DNA of 64,000 nt from JAXGMV01 sp040772085 (GTDB lineage Bacteria > Chloroflexota > Anaerolineae > Anaerolineales > Anaerolineaceae), in contig JAXGYU010000001.1 in NCBI GenBank assembly GCA_040772085.1, forward strand, positions 434,001 to 498,000. Direction: 5' to 3'. A model generated the notes under the pieces. It saw only the letters and a program-made list of their open reading frames with translations. It was not told the DNA's origin and ran no database searches. Both the position numbers and the translations under genes were made by a program. Below are positions 24,469 through 32,872 of this stretch, one piece after another (position 1 is the first letter of the stretch; every line of letters begins with the position of its first letter).

Positions 24469-24497
24469 CTGACAATCCGAAAGGCGCTGTGTATAAT
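24469..24497 (+). promoter_or_regulatory. Promoter of the tatC operon
   Basis: CTGACA (five of six), a 17-bp spacer and a perfect TATAAT, 31 bases ahead of the tatC start. This is one of the clearest sigma-70-type promoters in the window. Confidence 0.8.
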
Positions 24498-24528
24498 CCA
24501 TAGAATATGGATGAATTGCGGTGTTTAA

Positions 24529-25239
24529 ATGAAACCAGGGATTGATCCGGAACTGGATTTCTGGGAACACGTCGGTGAGCTGCGCAAACGGCTGCTGATC
24601 GCGCTGCTGGCGCTGGTGGCAGCCACGGCAGTCAGCTTTGCCTTCGCGCCTAAAATCATCGCGCTGCTGGCGCTGCCGATCGGCGGCGCGCAGAACCTGA
24701 CATCGATTGAGGTGACCGAGAATATCAGCGTCTTCATGCAGGTCTCGCTGCTGAGCGGATTTGTGCTGGCGCTGCCGGTCATCCTCTATCAGGTGGTCGC
24801 TTTCATCATCCCTGCCTTAAGTGCCAGAGAAGCGCGCTGGCTGTTCCTGACCATCCCCTTCGTTTTTCTGCTCTTCCTGGCAGGTGTTGCCTTCGCTTAC
24901 CTGGTGATGCTGCCGGCCGCGCTGCCGTTCCTGATCAACTTTATGGACATCAAGACGACACCGCGCCTGAGCAATTATTTTTCCTTCGTGACCAATCTGC
25001 TCTTCTGGATCGGCGTCAGCTTCGAGACCCCGCTGGTTGTTTTCATTCTGGCGAAGTTGAAACTGATCACCCACAAACAGCTTTTCAAACAATGGCGTCT
25101 GGCAGTCGTGATCATCGCCGTGGTCGCCGCGGTTGTCACGCCGACGCCGGATCCTGTCAACATGGGGCTGCTCATGCTCCCGCTCTCTGGTTTGTACCTG
25201 CTGAGCGGCTTGATGGCATTCATCGCCGGCAGGGTGTAG
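24529..25239 (+). CDS. tatC: Sec-independent protein translocase TatC
   Basis: TatC is the receptor of the twin-arginine system, which exports folded proteins. The 236-residue protein has six transmembrane helices. It opens with FWEHVGELRKRLLIALLAL, whose ELRKR lies in the signal-binding N-terminus, and has the conserved SFETPLVVFIL and the TPTPDPVNMGLLMLPL segment. No ribosome site is obvious. It heads a tatC-tatA-tatB set and has a strong promoter; tatA also has its own TATAAT (25241-25246). Confidence 0.95.
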   Translation: MKPGIDPELDFWEHVGELRKRLLIALLALVAATAVSFAFAPKIIALLALPIGGAQNLTSIEVTENISVFMQVSLLSGFVLALPVILYQVVAFIIPALSAREARWLFLTIPFVFLLFLAGVAFAYLVMLPAALPFLINFMDIKTTPRLSNYFSFVTNLLFWIGVSFETPLVVFILAKLKLITHKQLFKQWRLAVVIIAVVAAVVTPTPDPVNMGLLMLPLSGLYLLSGLMAFIAGRV

Positions 25240-25275
25240 GTATAATTAGGGCAATATAGAGTAAGGAGCAAGATT

Positions 25276-25476
25276 ATGTTTGGTGCAGGGTTTGGTTTAC
25301 CTGAATTGCTGGTAATTTTGGTGATTATTGTGCTTTTGTTCGGCGTTGGCCGGTTGAGCAAGATCGCGGGTGAGATGGGCAGCGGGATACGTTCCTTCAA
25401 GAAAGGCCTGGAAGGCGATGATGACGAAAAACAGGCTGATACCAGGAAGGACGACAAGGTTCCGCCCAAGAGTTGA
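25276..25476 (+). CDS. tatA: Twin-arginine translocase subunit TatA
   Basis: This 66-residue protein has one N-terminal transmembrane helix, the FGVGRLS hinge and an amphipathic helix (KIAGEMGSGIRSFKKGLEGD) followed by a charged tail. It is the pore-forming subunit of the Tat system. AAGGAGC lies seven bases ahead of the ATG. A TATAAT just past the tatC stop may give extra tatA transcript, which fits the high TatA:TatC ratio needed. Confidence 0.93.
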   Translation: MFGAGFGLPELLVILVIIVLLFGVGRLSKIAGEMGSGIRSFKKGLEGDDDEKQADTRKDDKVPPKS

Positions 25477-25495
25477 CCTCACATAGTCAATCCTG

Positions 25496-25813
25496 ATGCG
25501 TTTCCTCAATATTGGTCCGCTTGAATTTCTCTTCATCCTGCTGGTGGCTTTGATCGTTCTCGGCCCAGGCAGAATGGTGACCTACGCCCGTGACTTTGGA
25601 CGCATGGTCGCGAAGATTACCCGATCAAGCTGGTGGCGTTCATTCCTCGAAACCTCACAGGAGATTCAGGATTTCAAGCGCACCATTATGCGTGAAGCCA
25701 ATCTCAACCATACACAATGGTCGGACGCGGAACCCCCCAGACCCGTAACCCCGGTGGAGGCGACCAGACCAAAGTGGGTGGACACGACTGATTCGAACCA
25801 CATGCCCGACTAA
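25496..25813 (+). CDS. TatB/TatA-like translocase subunit
   Basis: This 105-residue protein begins with a short periplasmic end and one helix, MRFLNIGPLEFLFILLVALI, then LGPGRMVTYARDFGRMVAKI and a longer polar tail. The Glu in the helix start (GPLEFL) and the GPGR hinge favour the TatB type over TatA. It lies 19 bases after tatA, and a bidirectional terminator follows. In many non-proteobacteria two TatA-like proteins share the work, so a second TatA is the alternative. Confidence 0.85.
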   Translation: MRFLNIGPLEFLFILLVALIVLGPGRMVTYARDFGRMVAKITRSSWWRSFLETSQEIQDFKRTIMREANLNHTQWSDAEPPRPVTPVEATRPKWVDTTDSNHMPD

Positions 25814-25827
25814 GTTGGTCCGCATAT

Positions 25828-25863
25828 AAAAAAAACGAGGACACGTCGTGTCCTCGTTTTGTC
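25828..25863. terminator. Bidirectional terminator between tatB and the GntR gene
   Basis: ACGAGGACAC / GTGTCCTCGT form a 10-bp perfect stem with a short loop. An A-run lies before it and a T-run after it, so it should stop transcription from both convergent genes. Confidence 0.9.
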
Positions 25864-25874
25864 TTAAGATTTGC

Positions 25875-26615
25875 CTACCTTGTCAGGCGGGCGTAATACT
25901 TGTAGCGGTCACCGCGGTAGAGGATTTTGACAAACTCAAGCGGACGGCGGAATTGAGAGAAGAGGATGCGCTCGCTGAGCAGCAGCGGCGAGCCTTCCGG
26001 CACCTGCAGGAGCTGCGCTTCCTGTTCGGAGGCAACGGTTACTTCCAGCGTCTCGTCGGCTTCGGTCGGGATCAAATTGAACTTTTCCTGCAGCAGCCGG
26101 TAAAGGGATTTGGTGGTCCCCAGGTCGGCTTCCGTTATCTCCTGTCCTTCACTCAGTAGCAGGTATGAGGTCTGCAGCCCCATCGGTTGGTTATCGGCCA
26201 GACGCAGGCGTTCAATCTTGTAGACCTTCTGGTTTTTGTCATGGATATCCAGCATCGCGGCTACATCGGCCGGGGGCTCTATCAGTTCCAGATTGAGATT
26301 TTTGCTGGCGGGTTTCAAACCGCGCTTGAGCATATCCTCTGTGAAGCTGGTCAGCTCATTAATCCCCTTCTGCAATTTCTGGGGCGAAACGAAAGTCCCG
26401 CGCCCATGTTCACGGTAGAGATAGCCTTGCCTGGTCAGAATATCCAGCGCCTGGCGGATCGTCGTGCGCGACACGTTATAGATCTCTTCAAGCTGCCGCT
26501 CGGATGGGATCGGCTCGTGCGGTTTCCATTTTTTTGAATCGATCTGCCCTTTGATAATGTTGATCAACTGGTAATATCTGGGCAGAATGTTGTTCGGATC
26601 CACTGTACTGGGCAT
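25875..26615 (-). CDS. GntR/HutC-family transcriptional regulator with UTRA domain
   Basis: This 246-residue regulator has an N-terminal GntR winged helix (about 12-80; PIPSERQLEEIYNVSRTTIR and GYLYREHGRGTFV) and a C-terminal UTRA ligand domain (about 100-240; VYKIERLRLADNQPMGLQTS, PLLLSERI). Ligands of such proteins are often sugars, sugar phosphates or amino acids. ATG 26615 was chosen over 26663 because AGAAGG lies eight bases ahead. It is divergent from the S12 hydrolase gene across about 110 bases, so it may control that gene. Confidence 0.88.
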   Translation of the reverse strand: MPSTVDPNNILPRYYQLINIIKGQIDSKKWKPHEPIPSERQLEEIYNVSRTTIRQALDILTRQGYLYREHGRGTFVSPQKLQKGINELTSFTEDMLKRGLKPASKNLNLELIEPPADVAAMLDIHDKNQKVYKIERLRLADNQPMGLQTSYLLLSEGQEITEADLGTTKSLYRLLQEKFNLIPTEADETLEVTVASEQEAQLLQVPEGSPLLLSERILFSQFRRPLEFVKILYRGDRYKYYARLTR

Positions 26616-26668
26616 ACGCGCGCCTTCTAAATTATGGTCTGGTTGTCTGAATATGATCTTCACCTAAA

Positions 26669-26674
26669 ATTATA
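26669..26674 (-). promoter_or_regulatory. -10 box of the GntR-family gene
   Basis: TATAAT on the minus strand, 53 bases ahead of the start. It overlaps a possible plus-strand TATAGT (26671-26676) for the S12 hydrolase, so the two divergent promoters share this spot and could be controlled together. Confidence 0.5.
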
Positions 26675-26726
26675 GTATGAAACGCGAGGCTGCTCGATTT
26701 CAAGATGATTTTTATAGGAGATTGGC

Positions 26727-28118
26727 ATGATTATTCACGAGAAAATGAACGAACCGGCGGTTCAATCCGCTACCGGCTTACTGACCGCCTGGATCGAAGC
26801 GACCATGGCGTACCGCGGGCAGCCTGGGCTCTCGCTGGCGCTGGTCTACGATCAGGAGGTAATCTGGGCGCGCGGGTTTGGCAAGCGGGATGTGGCCCGT
26901 AATCTGTCTGCTGATGAGCACAGTCTGTACCGCATCGCTTCGATCACGAAGCTGTTCACGGCGACCGCGATCATGATCCTGCGCGACGCCGGCAAGCTGC
27001 AACTGGACGATGATATCCGCCAGGTGCTGCCCTGGTTCAAGCTCGATACCGGCGATGAAGAACAGCCGCTGATCACGATCCGCAATCTTCTGACTCACAC
27101 GTCCGGATTGCCGCGCGAAGCAGCGTTCCCTTACTGGTCCGATAATGACTTCCCCGAATGGCAAAAGGTGATGGACGCGCTGCCAACCCAGAAGCCCGCG
27201 CTGCCGGTCTACAACAAGTGGAAATATTCCAACCTGGCGCTTTCTCTGGCTGGTGAAATTGTCGCTGCTGTTTCAGGTCAACCCTATACGACATTTGTTG
27301 AGCAGAATGTCCTGCAGCCGCTTGGCATGGTGGACACCTTCGTTCAGAACATTGACCCAGAGCATCAGAAGCTGGCGGTCGGGTATGGCAGACGGCTGCC
27401 TGACGGCACCCGAACCATCGCGCCATACAGCGACCTGAAAGGTATTTCACCCGCCGCGAGCATGGCGACGTCGGTCATGGACCTGGCGCGCTTTGCCATG
27501 CTGCAGCATCAGGCGCATACCAGGGAGTCGCGCATCCTCAAACCGGCTACCTTGCGTGAGATGCATCGCGTGCAGTGGATGGAACCCGACTGGACGGCTG
27601 GCTGGGGTATCGGTTTCGGTCTGGCGAAGGTGAAGGACAAAGTGCTGATTGGTCATGGCGGCGCGCTGCAGGGCTACCGCACGCAGCTCTTCTCGGACCC
27701 GGTTGAAAAGTTCGCCGCTGTTGTCTTTACCAATGCTGATGACGGCTTCCCGATCATCTATCAGGAGAAGATTTTTGAGTGGGTCGCGCCGGAAGTCCTG
27801 AAAGTCTTCAAGCCGAAAGAGGACGCGAAAGCCGCGCAGGAGAGCTGGCAGAAATTCACCGGACGCTATCGCAACACCTGGGGCGACATGCAAATCCTGA
27901 TCTATAAGGGCGAGCTGGTCGGGATGGATGTCTCCGCGCCTGATCCGATTCTGACGATGACGCGCATGATCCCGGTCGCGGAAAACGTCTTCAAAATGGA
28001 CGCCAAGTACGGTCATGGCGGCATCGGTGAGCTGGCTGTTTTTGAGCTGGATGATGACGGTAAAGTCGTGCGCGTTCGCACGGGCGATAACTATTCGTAT
28101 CGTATCGACGAGTGGTAA
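26727..28118 (+). CDS. Serine hydrolase, beta-lactamase/D-peptidase family (S12)
   Basis: This 463-residue protein has the class C beta-lactamase fold: SxxK at S72-K75 (RIASITKLFTATAI), a YSN tyrosine motif near 164, and HGG in VLIGHGGALQGYR replacing KTG, as in esterase-like S12 members. A beta-rich C-terminal domain (about 365-463) follows. No signal peptide is seen, so it probably acts in the cytoplasm. The family includes D-aminopeptidases, DD-carboxypeptidases and esterases. TAGGAGA precedes the ATG. The neighbourhood is rich in D-amino acid enzymes, which favours a D-peptide substrate, but this is inference. Confidence 0.87.
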   Translation: MIIHEKMNEPAVQSATGLLTAWIEATMAYRGQPGLSLALVYDQEVIWARGFGKRDVARNLSADEHSLYRIASITKLFTATAIMILRDAGKLQLDDDIRQVLPWFKLDTGDEEQPLITIRNLLTHTSGLPREAAFPYWSDNDFPEWQKVMDALPTQKPALPVYNKWKYSNLALSLAGEIVAAVSGQPYTTFVEQNVLQPLGMVDTFVQNIDPEHQKLAVGYGRRLPDGTRTIAPYSDLKGISPAASMATSVMDLARFAMLQHQAHTRESRILKPATLREMHRVQWMEPDWTAGWGIGFGLAKVKDKVLIGHGGALQGYRTQLFSDPVEKFAAVVFTNADDGFPIIYQEKIFEWVAPEVLKVFKPKEDAKAAQESWQKFTGRYRNTWGDMQILIYKGELVGMDVSAPDPILTMTRMIPVAENVFKMDAKYGHGGIGELAVFELDDDGKVVRVRTGDNYSYRIDEW

Positions 28119-28121
28119 GAC

Positions 28122-28155
28122 AAAAAACCCTGGCGTATCAAGCGCCAGGGTTTTC
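28122..28155. terminator. Bidirectional terminator overlapping the end of the ABC exporter gene
   Basis: AACCCTGGCG / CGCCAGGGTT form a 10-bp stem with flanking A- and T-runs, so it works in both directions. On the minus strand the stop codon of the ABC exporter (28138-28140) lies in the loop, so the first arm is coding. Confidence 0.9.
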
Positions 28156-29946
28156 TGAATCCATCAGGTCAATTCTGCTCAGGAATTGACGGGTATAGAG
28201 GTTGTAGTATTTTCCGCGCAGCCGCAGCAATTCCTGGTGGCTGCCCATCTCGGCGATCTTGCCGCCCTCGATAACAATGATGCGGTCGGCATTCTTGATG
28301 GTGGACAGGCGGTGGGCGATGATGAACGACGTCCGTCCCTGCATCAGCAGCGCCATACCTTTCTGGATCAGCGCTTCGGTCAGCGTATCGACCGAGCTGG
28401 TGGCTTCATCCATGATGAAGATTTCAGGATCTGCCAGGATGGCACGCGCAAGGCTGATAACCTGCTTTTGCCCGACCGAGAGCAGGTTGCCGCCCTCGCC
28501 TACCTCTTCGTCATAGCCTTTCTCGAACTTCATGATGAAGTCATGAGCGCCGACCATTTTAGCGGCGTTGATGATCTGCTCGTCACTGGCTTTCAGGTCG
28601 CCATAGGCAATGTTTTGTTTAATGCTGCCTGAGAACAGGTGCGGCGTCTGCAAAACCACGCCGATACGCGACTGAATGGCGTTCTGGGTGTAATCGGTAT
28701 AGTCAATGCCGTTGATCCTGATGATGCCGCGCTTGGGCTCGTAGAAGCGGCACATCAGATTGACGATGGTGCTCTTGCCGCCGCCGGTCGGTCCGACCAG
28801 CGCGATCTTCTCACCGGATTTAATATGCAGGCTGAGATCATCCAGCACAACTTCACCGTCCTCGTACCAGAAGCCGACATGATCAAACTCGATATCCCCG
28901 CGGATGCTGACCGCGTCACGGGCATCCGGCTTGTCAACAATTTCCGGCTGTTGATCGAGCATCGAGAACATGCGCTCGGCGGAGGCGATGGCGCGCTGCA
29001 GCTCGGCAAACACCCGCGCCAGATCCTGAATCGGCCACATCATGAAGGTGACATAGGACACGAACGCCTGAATGCTGCCAACGGTCATGCCCATCACCTT
29101 GCCGCTTGTGCCGGTGTAATAGACGATGAACCCGAGCGCGATCGCGACGATAAGCTGGACAGACGGCAGGAACAGCGCGCTATACCAGGCGGCGCGATAG
29201 CCGGAGCGGTACAGCTCACCGGTCAACTGGCTGAACTCGCCGAGATTGGTGTCCTCACGTCCAAGCGCTTTGACCACCCGCACGCCGGTGATGTTCTCGT
29301 TATAGGCGCCGGTGATCCGGGAATTCCACTTGCGCACGTTGCGGAACTCGAGCAGGATGCGCTTGCGAAACTCGACCGACACAAAGAAGATAACCGGCAG
29401 CATCAGGAAAACAATCAACGCCAGTGTCGGGTTGATGAAGATCATGAAGGTCATGGCCGTGATGATGTTGATGATTGCCCAGACGACATCCAGCATGCCC
29501 CAGGTCACAAGCTCGGAGACGCGTTTGGCATCCGAGGTCACACGGGCAATAATCCAGCCGACAGCGGTCTGACTGAAGTAGCTGAGTGAAAGCTTCTGCA
29601 AGTGCTCGAACAGTTTCTGGCTCAGGTCATAGCGGATACGTTCACCCAACACACCAGCCAGATAAATGAATCCGAAAGCGCCAGCCGACTGGACAATGCC
29701 CAAACCAAAATACAATGCCAGCAGCTCGGTCAGCCTGGTCTTGTCACCCGGGACGATGCCGGTGTCGATGATCAGCTTGGACAGGTAAGTGAAGACCGAG
29801 TCGAGCACCGAAACCATGGCGATGCTGAGCAGGAACCCGGCCACCCATGTTTTGTATTTGCTGGTCAGCGCCAGAACACGCAGCACGGTCCGGGTATTGA
29901 CTTTGCTGGTGAATTCTTCTTCCTCAAAATAATCGTTAGCCGGCAT
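28138..29946 (-). CDS. ABC exporter subunit with canonical ATPase site (heterodimer partner B)
   Basis: This 602-residue type IV ABC exporter half has six transmembrane helices (about 35-330) and a nucleotide-binding domain (350-595). Walker A is GPTGGGKST, the signature reads LSVGQKQ (instead of LSGGQ), Walker B is EIFIMDEATSSVD with an intact catalytic Glu, and the H-loop is IIAHRLST. It overlaps the preceding exporter gene by 11 bases, so the two are co-translated. With its partner's Asp substitution this matches the LmrCD/TM287-288 layout, where this is the TM288-like half. Substrate is unknown: drug, lipid or peptide. GGAGATAG precedes the ATG. Confidence 0.92.
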   Translation of the reverse strand: MPANDYFEEEEFTSKVNTRTVLRVLALTSKYKTWVAGFLLSIAMVSVLDSVFTYLSKLIIDTGIVPGDKTRLTELLALYFGLGIVQSAGAFGFIYLAGVLGERIRYDLSQKLFEHLQKLSLSYFSQTAVGWIIARVTSDAKRVSELVTWGMLDVVWAIINIITAMTFMIFINPTLALIVFLMLPVIFFVSVEFRKRILLEFRNVRKWNSRITGAYNENITGVRVVKALGREDTNLGEFSQLTGELYRSGYRAAWYSALFLPSVQLIVAIALGFIVYYTGTSGKVMGMTVGSIQAFVSYVTFMMWPIQDLARVFAELQRAIASAERMFSMLDQQPEIVDKPDARDAVSIRGDIEFDHVGFWYEDGEVVLDDLSLHIKSGEKIALVGPTGGGKSTIVNLMCRFYEPKRGIIRINGIDYTDYTQNAIQSRIGVVLQTPHLFSGSIKQNIAYGDLKASDEQIINAAKMVGAHDFIMKFEKGYDEEVGEGGNLLSVGQKQVISLARAILADPEIFIMDEATSSVDTLTEALIQKGMALLMQGRTSFIIAHRLSTIKNADRIIVIEGGKIAEMGSHQELLRLRGKYYNLYTRQFLSRIDLMDSENPGA

Positions 29947-31750
29947 CTTCTATCTCCTGCTGAAGCTCGGCTTCAATGCTGGTCTGAATGTCAAAAATCT
30001 CGCGGTAAATGCCTGGCTGGCTGACGAGCTGGTCATGTTTGCCCTGCTGCACGATGCGGCCGTTATCCATTACCAAAATCAGATCAGCGTTCATGATCGA
30101 CTGGATGCGGTGGGCGATGATGAAAGTCGTCCGGTTCTGCATCAGGCTGTCCATCGCCGCTCTGATCTCACCTTCCGTCTCGGTGTCGACCGCTGAGGTC
30201 GAATCATCCATGATCAGGATCTTGGGATTCTTGAGCAGCGTCCGCGCGATGGTCACGCGCTGTTTCTGACCGCCGGAGAGCGTCACACCGCGCTCACCCA
30301 CCAGGGTGTCATAGCCGTGCTGGAAGGTCATGATGCTATCGTGGATCGCGGCGGCCTTGGCAGCCGCGATGATGCGCTGCTCGGGAATTTCGCCTTCGAC
30401 ACCGTAGGTGATATTCGCCCTGATCGAGCGTGAGAACAGGAACGGTTCCTGTTCCACGATACCGATCTGGCTGCGCAGGAAACGGCGGGAGTATTCTTTC
30501 AGCTCGATGCCGTCCAGTCTGATGCTGCCTTGTTGATACTCGAAGAAGCGCGGCAGCAGGTTGACCAGCGTTGTCTTGCCGGAGCCGGTCGAGCCGAGCA
30601 GCGCGATCACCTGACCGGGTTCGCAGGTGAAGGTGATGTCTTCCAGGATAGGCTGGTTGGGCGCGTCCTCGTAGCAAAAAGTGACGTGTTCGAACTCTAG
30701 CTTGCCCTCTAACGGTTTCTCAGTCGTGGTGATGCCGGAATCCAGAGCCTCGCGGTTCTCGCGGATGATGGTGGTCGTGCGCTCGTAGGAAACCAACCCT
30801 GTCGATGTATGCACGATCAGCCGGCCAAGGTTGCGCATCGGGAAGATGATCCAGATCAGCAGGCCGGCATAAGCCACGTATCCACCGATGCTCAGTCTGC
30901 CGTCGATCGCGAACATCGCCGCGGCGCCATAACCGAGCACCAGTTGCAGACTGCAGATGATGTCGGAGACCGGCCAGAACATGGCGTGCATACGCGTCAG
31001 TTCCTTGCCGCGCACATAGCCTTCCCAGTTGTCCTTGCGAAACTTATCGATCTCGAACAACTGGCGGGCGAAAGCCTTCACGACCCGAACGCCGGAGAGG
31101 TTCTCCTGCAGGGTGGTCGTGATGATGGCTTCCTGTTCCTGAAAGGCCTCGTAGCGCTTGAGGATCTTCTTGAAGAAGAAGAAGGAGAGCAGGATGATCA
31201 GCGGCAGCAGGGCGATGGAATAAAATGCCAGCGCGGGCTCGAGCCGGTAAATGAAAATGAAGTTGATTGTGAAGAGGATAGCCACACGGCCGATGCCGAT
31301 GGCGTGGTCGGCGAAGAAGCGCCGGATGCCATCGATATCCGAGGTGACGCGCTGCACCAGTTCGCCGGTATCAATATGGTTATGGTAGGAGAAAGTCAGG
31401 TGCTGAATATGGTCAAAGAGGTAGTCGCGCAGTTGGCGGGTGATGCCTTCGGCAGTCATGGCAGCCCATTTGCCGCTCAGGAAGGAGCCGGTGCCCTCGA
31501 CCAGTGCCAGCAGGACAAACGCCAGCGCGATCATCCAGACGGGGTAAGCGCCATCCGTCCCGACCAGCGTATGATCGATGAAATAGCGCAGCAGCAAATA
31601 GGTGAGTGTTTTTGAGACCGCGGAGGCGGCGATTGCCAGGTTCGCACCGAGGTAGATCAACCGGTATCCGCGCATTAAACGCCATAAACCGACCAGGCGA
31701 TTGTCGGATAGGGTGGTTTTAAAGTCCAGATTGCTCTTAGCCGACTGCAT
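29936..31750 (-). CDS. ABC exporter subunit with degenerate ATPase site (heterodimer partner A)
   Basis: This 604-residue ABC exporter half has six transmembrane helices and an ATPase domain. Walker A is GSTGSGKTT and the signature is the normal LSGGQKQR. Walker B reads ILIMDDSTSAVD, so the catalytic Glu is replaced by Asp. This is the hallmark of the non-hydrolysing site in heterodimeric exporters such as TM287/288, BmrCD and LmrCD. The start was set at ATG 31750, with GAGGAT ahead; the frame extends to 31780 without a ribosome site. It is the first gene of the two-gene unit; TATAAT lies at 31792-31797. Confidence 0.92.
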   Translation of the reverse strand: MQSAKSNLDFKTTLSDNRLVGLWRLMRGYRLIYLGANLAIAASAVSKTLTYLLLRYFIDHTLVGTDGAYPVWMIALAFVLLALVEGTGSFLSGKWAAMTAEGITRQLRDYLFDHIQHLTFSYHNHIDTGELVQRVTSDIDGIRRFFADHAIGIGRVAILFTINFIFIYRLEPALAFYSIALLPLIILLSFFFFKKILKRYEAFQEQEAIITTTLQENLSGVRVVKAFARQLFEIDKFRKDNWEGYVRGKELTRMHAMFWPVSDIICSLQLVLGYGAAAMFAIDGRLSIGGYVAYAGLLIWIIFPMRNLGRLIVHTSTGLVSYERTTTIIRENREALDSGITTTEKPLEGKLEFEHVTFCYEDAPNQPILEDITFTCEPGQVIALLGSTGSGKTTLVNLLPRFFEYQQGSIRLDGIELKEYSRRFLRSQIGIVEQEPFLFSRSIRANITYGVEGEIPEQRIIAAAKAAAIHDSIMTFQHGYDTLVGERGVTLSGGQKQRVTIARTLLKNPKILIMDDSTSAVDTETEGEIRAAMDSLMQNRTTFIIAHRIQSIMNADLILVMDNGRIVQQGKHDQLVSQPGIYREIFDIQTSIEAELQQEIEDAG

Positions 31751-31791
31751 TGTTATCCTCAACGATTCTTGCCGAAACACAAAAACAAATA

Positions 31792-31797
31792 ATTATA
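31792..31797 (-). promoter_or_regulatory. -10 box of the ABC exporter operon
   Basis: TATAAT on the minus strand, 41 bases ahead of the first exporter ATG. No good -35 is seen. Confidence 0.5.
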
Positions 31798-31846
31798 ATG
31801 CCAGTCTATGAAAAAGTGCTAAAAATATTTGCCGAATAGAGCTTGA

Positions 31847-31887
31847 TTAAAAACACAAGCCGCAGAACTCTGCGGCTTGTGTTTTTA
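31847..31887. terminator. Bidirectional terminator past the D-aminopeptidase gene
   Basis: AAAACACAAGCCGCAG / CTGCGGCTTGTGTTTT is a 16-bp perfect stem with an AACT loop. It ends the dppA message and insulates the exporter promoter. Confidence 0.92.
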
Positions 31888-31912
31888 CCTCGCGGGTTAG
31901 AAAATTTCGTGC

Positions 31913-32740
31913 CTAGACCGCGAACGCGGTCAGGGACGAGTTGATGATCAAGCGCCAGATTTTGGCGACTTCGACCATGTCCTTGCCCGTGTAACGCAGT
32001 GTGCGTCCGTTCAGGAGTTTGACGCCCGGGATGTCGCTGGCGATATCCGCTGAGACCGGTCGCATGAAATCAACTTCGAATTTCACCGGTGTCTTGACCT
32101 TGAGCGGTTTGATGTTCTTCAGATCCTTCAGCGCGGCCACGGTCGCGGCTTTGATCTTGGCTTGCGAGGCGGTCGGCGTCAGATTCCTGGCAGCGGTATT
32201 GCTGACTACCCATTTGACGACCGCGCAGTGCGTCTCAGGCAGAATGCCTTTAAGCTCGGCTTCGAGCGTGTCATCACCGCTGGCGAGCGCGACCGGCACG
32301 CCGTAGTGTCCGGCGATGGCGGCATTGAAACCCGACTCGCCGACCGTGATGCCGTTCAGGCGCAGGTTCATGATGGAGCTGCCGATGTAGGTGTGCGCCA
32401 GGATACCATGATGTGTCCCAGCCATCGAGTGATAGCCGATCAGCATGGAGGCGTCAAAACTCTCATCAATGCCTTCCATCATGGTCAGCCGGCGCGGTGA
32501 ACCGCGGATCAGTTGCACTTTCGGGTTGATCTCATCGGGCAGCAGGTTGCGCATATGCCCGTGGGAGTCCGCAACGACGATCTCGGTCGCGCCGCACTCC
32601 AGAGCCCCTTCGACCGCGGCATTCACCTCAGCGGTCATCCATTTCCGCGCTGCTTCGTACTCAGGCCCTTCCAGTTTGGTGTGGTCGCCGTGTGTGACAC
32701 AGGCGATGCCTTCCATATCGACCGACATATGAATTTTCAT
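31913..32740 (-). CDS. dppA: M55-family D-aminopeptidase (DppA-like)
   Basis: DppA is a zinc decamer that removes N-terminal D-amino acids (D-Ala first) from peptides in the cytoplasm. The 275-residue protein has the M55 metal and active-site motifs: SVDMEG (D8, E10), VVADSHGHM, GYHSMAGTHHGILAHTYIG and GESGFNAAIAGHYGVP. GAGGAG six bases ahead supports the ATG. It is divergent from the DauR-like regulator and the amine dehydrogenase genes across 132 bases. Together they suggest that D-peptides are cut and the freed D-amino acids oxidized. Confidence 0.92.
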   Translation of the reverse strand: MKIHMSVDMEGIACVTHGDHTKLEGPEYEAARKWMTAEVNAAVEGALECGATEIVVADSHGHMRNLLPDEINPKVQLIRGSPRRLTMMEGIDESFDASMLIGYHSMAGTHHGILAHTYIGSSIMNLRLNGITVGESGFNAAIAGHYGVPVALASGDDTLEAELKGILPETHCAVVKWVVSNTAARNLTPTASQAKIKAATVAALKDLKNIKPLKVKTPVKFEVDFMRPVSADIASDIPGVKLLNGRTLRYTGKDMVEVAKIWRLIINSSLTAFAV

Positions 32741-32811
32741 GACGACTCCTCAATTTGATTGAAATTAAGGTTATTCTATACCAAAATTGCCTTTGACAAA
32801 TTGTTAAAAGG

Positions 32812-32843
32812 TATTGCATTTCTTTACATTTTGTAATACAATA
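32812..32843. promoter_or_regulatory. Divergent control region: promoter and imperfect inverted repeat
   Basis: For the regulator gene, TTGCAT (32814-32819), a 17-bp spacer and TACAAT (32837-32842) form a plausible promoter. An inverted repeat, TATTGCATT (32812-32820) and AATACAATA (32835-32843), eight of nine paired, spans exactly the -35 and -10. This is a good candidate operator for the DauR-like protein coded just downstream. A consensus TTGACA at 32793-32798 has no -10 at proper spacing. Confidence 0.5.
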
Positions 32844-32872
32844 TTGCTATTCCAAGTCGTTACAGATGAATC

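Noticed and set aside
28639..29589. Plus-strand open frame of 316 codons opposite an ABC exporter
   Set aside because: The opposite strand has complete exporter motifs; the plus-strand product is rich in Asp, His and Arg with no domain, typical of an antisense shadow.
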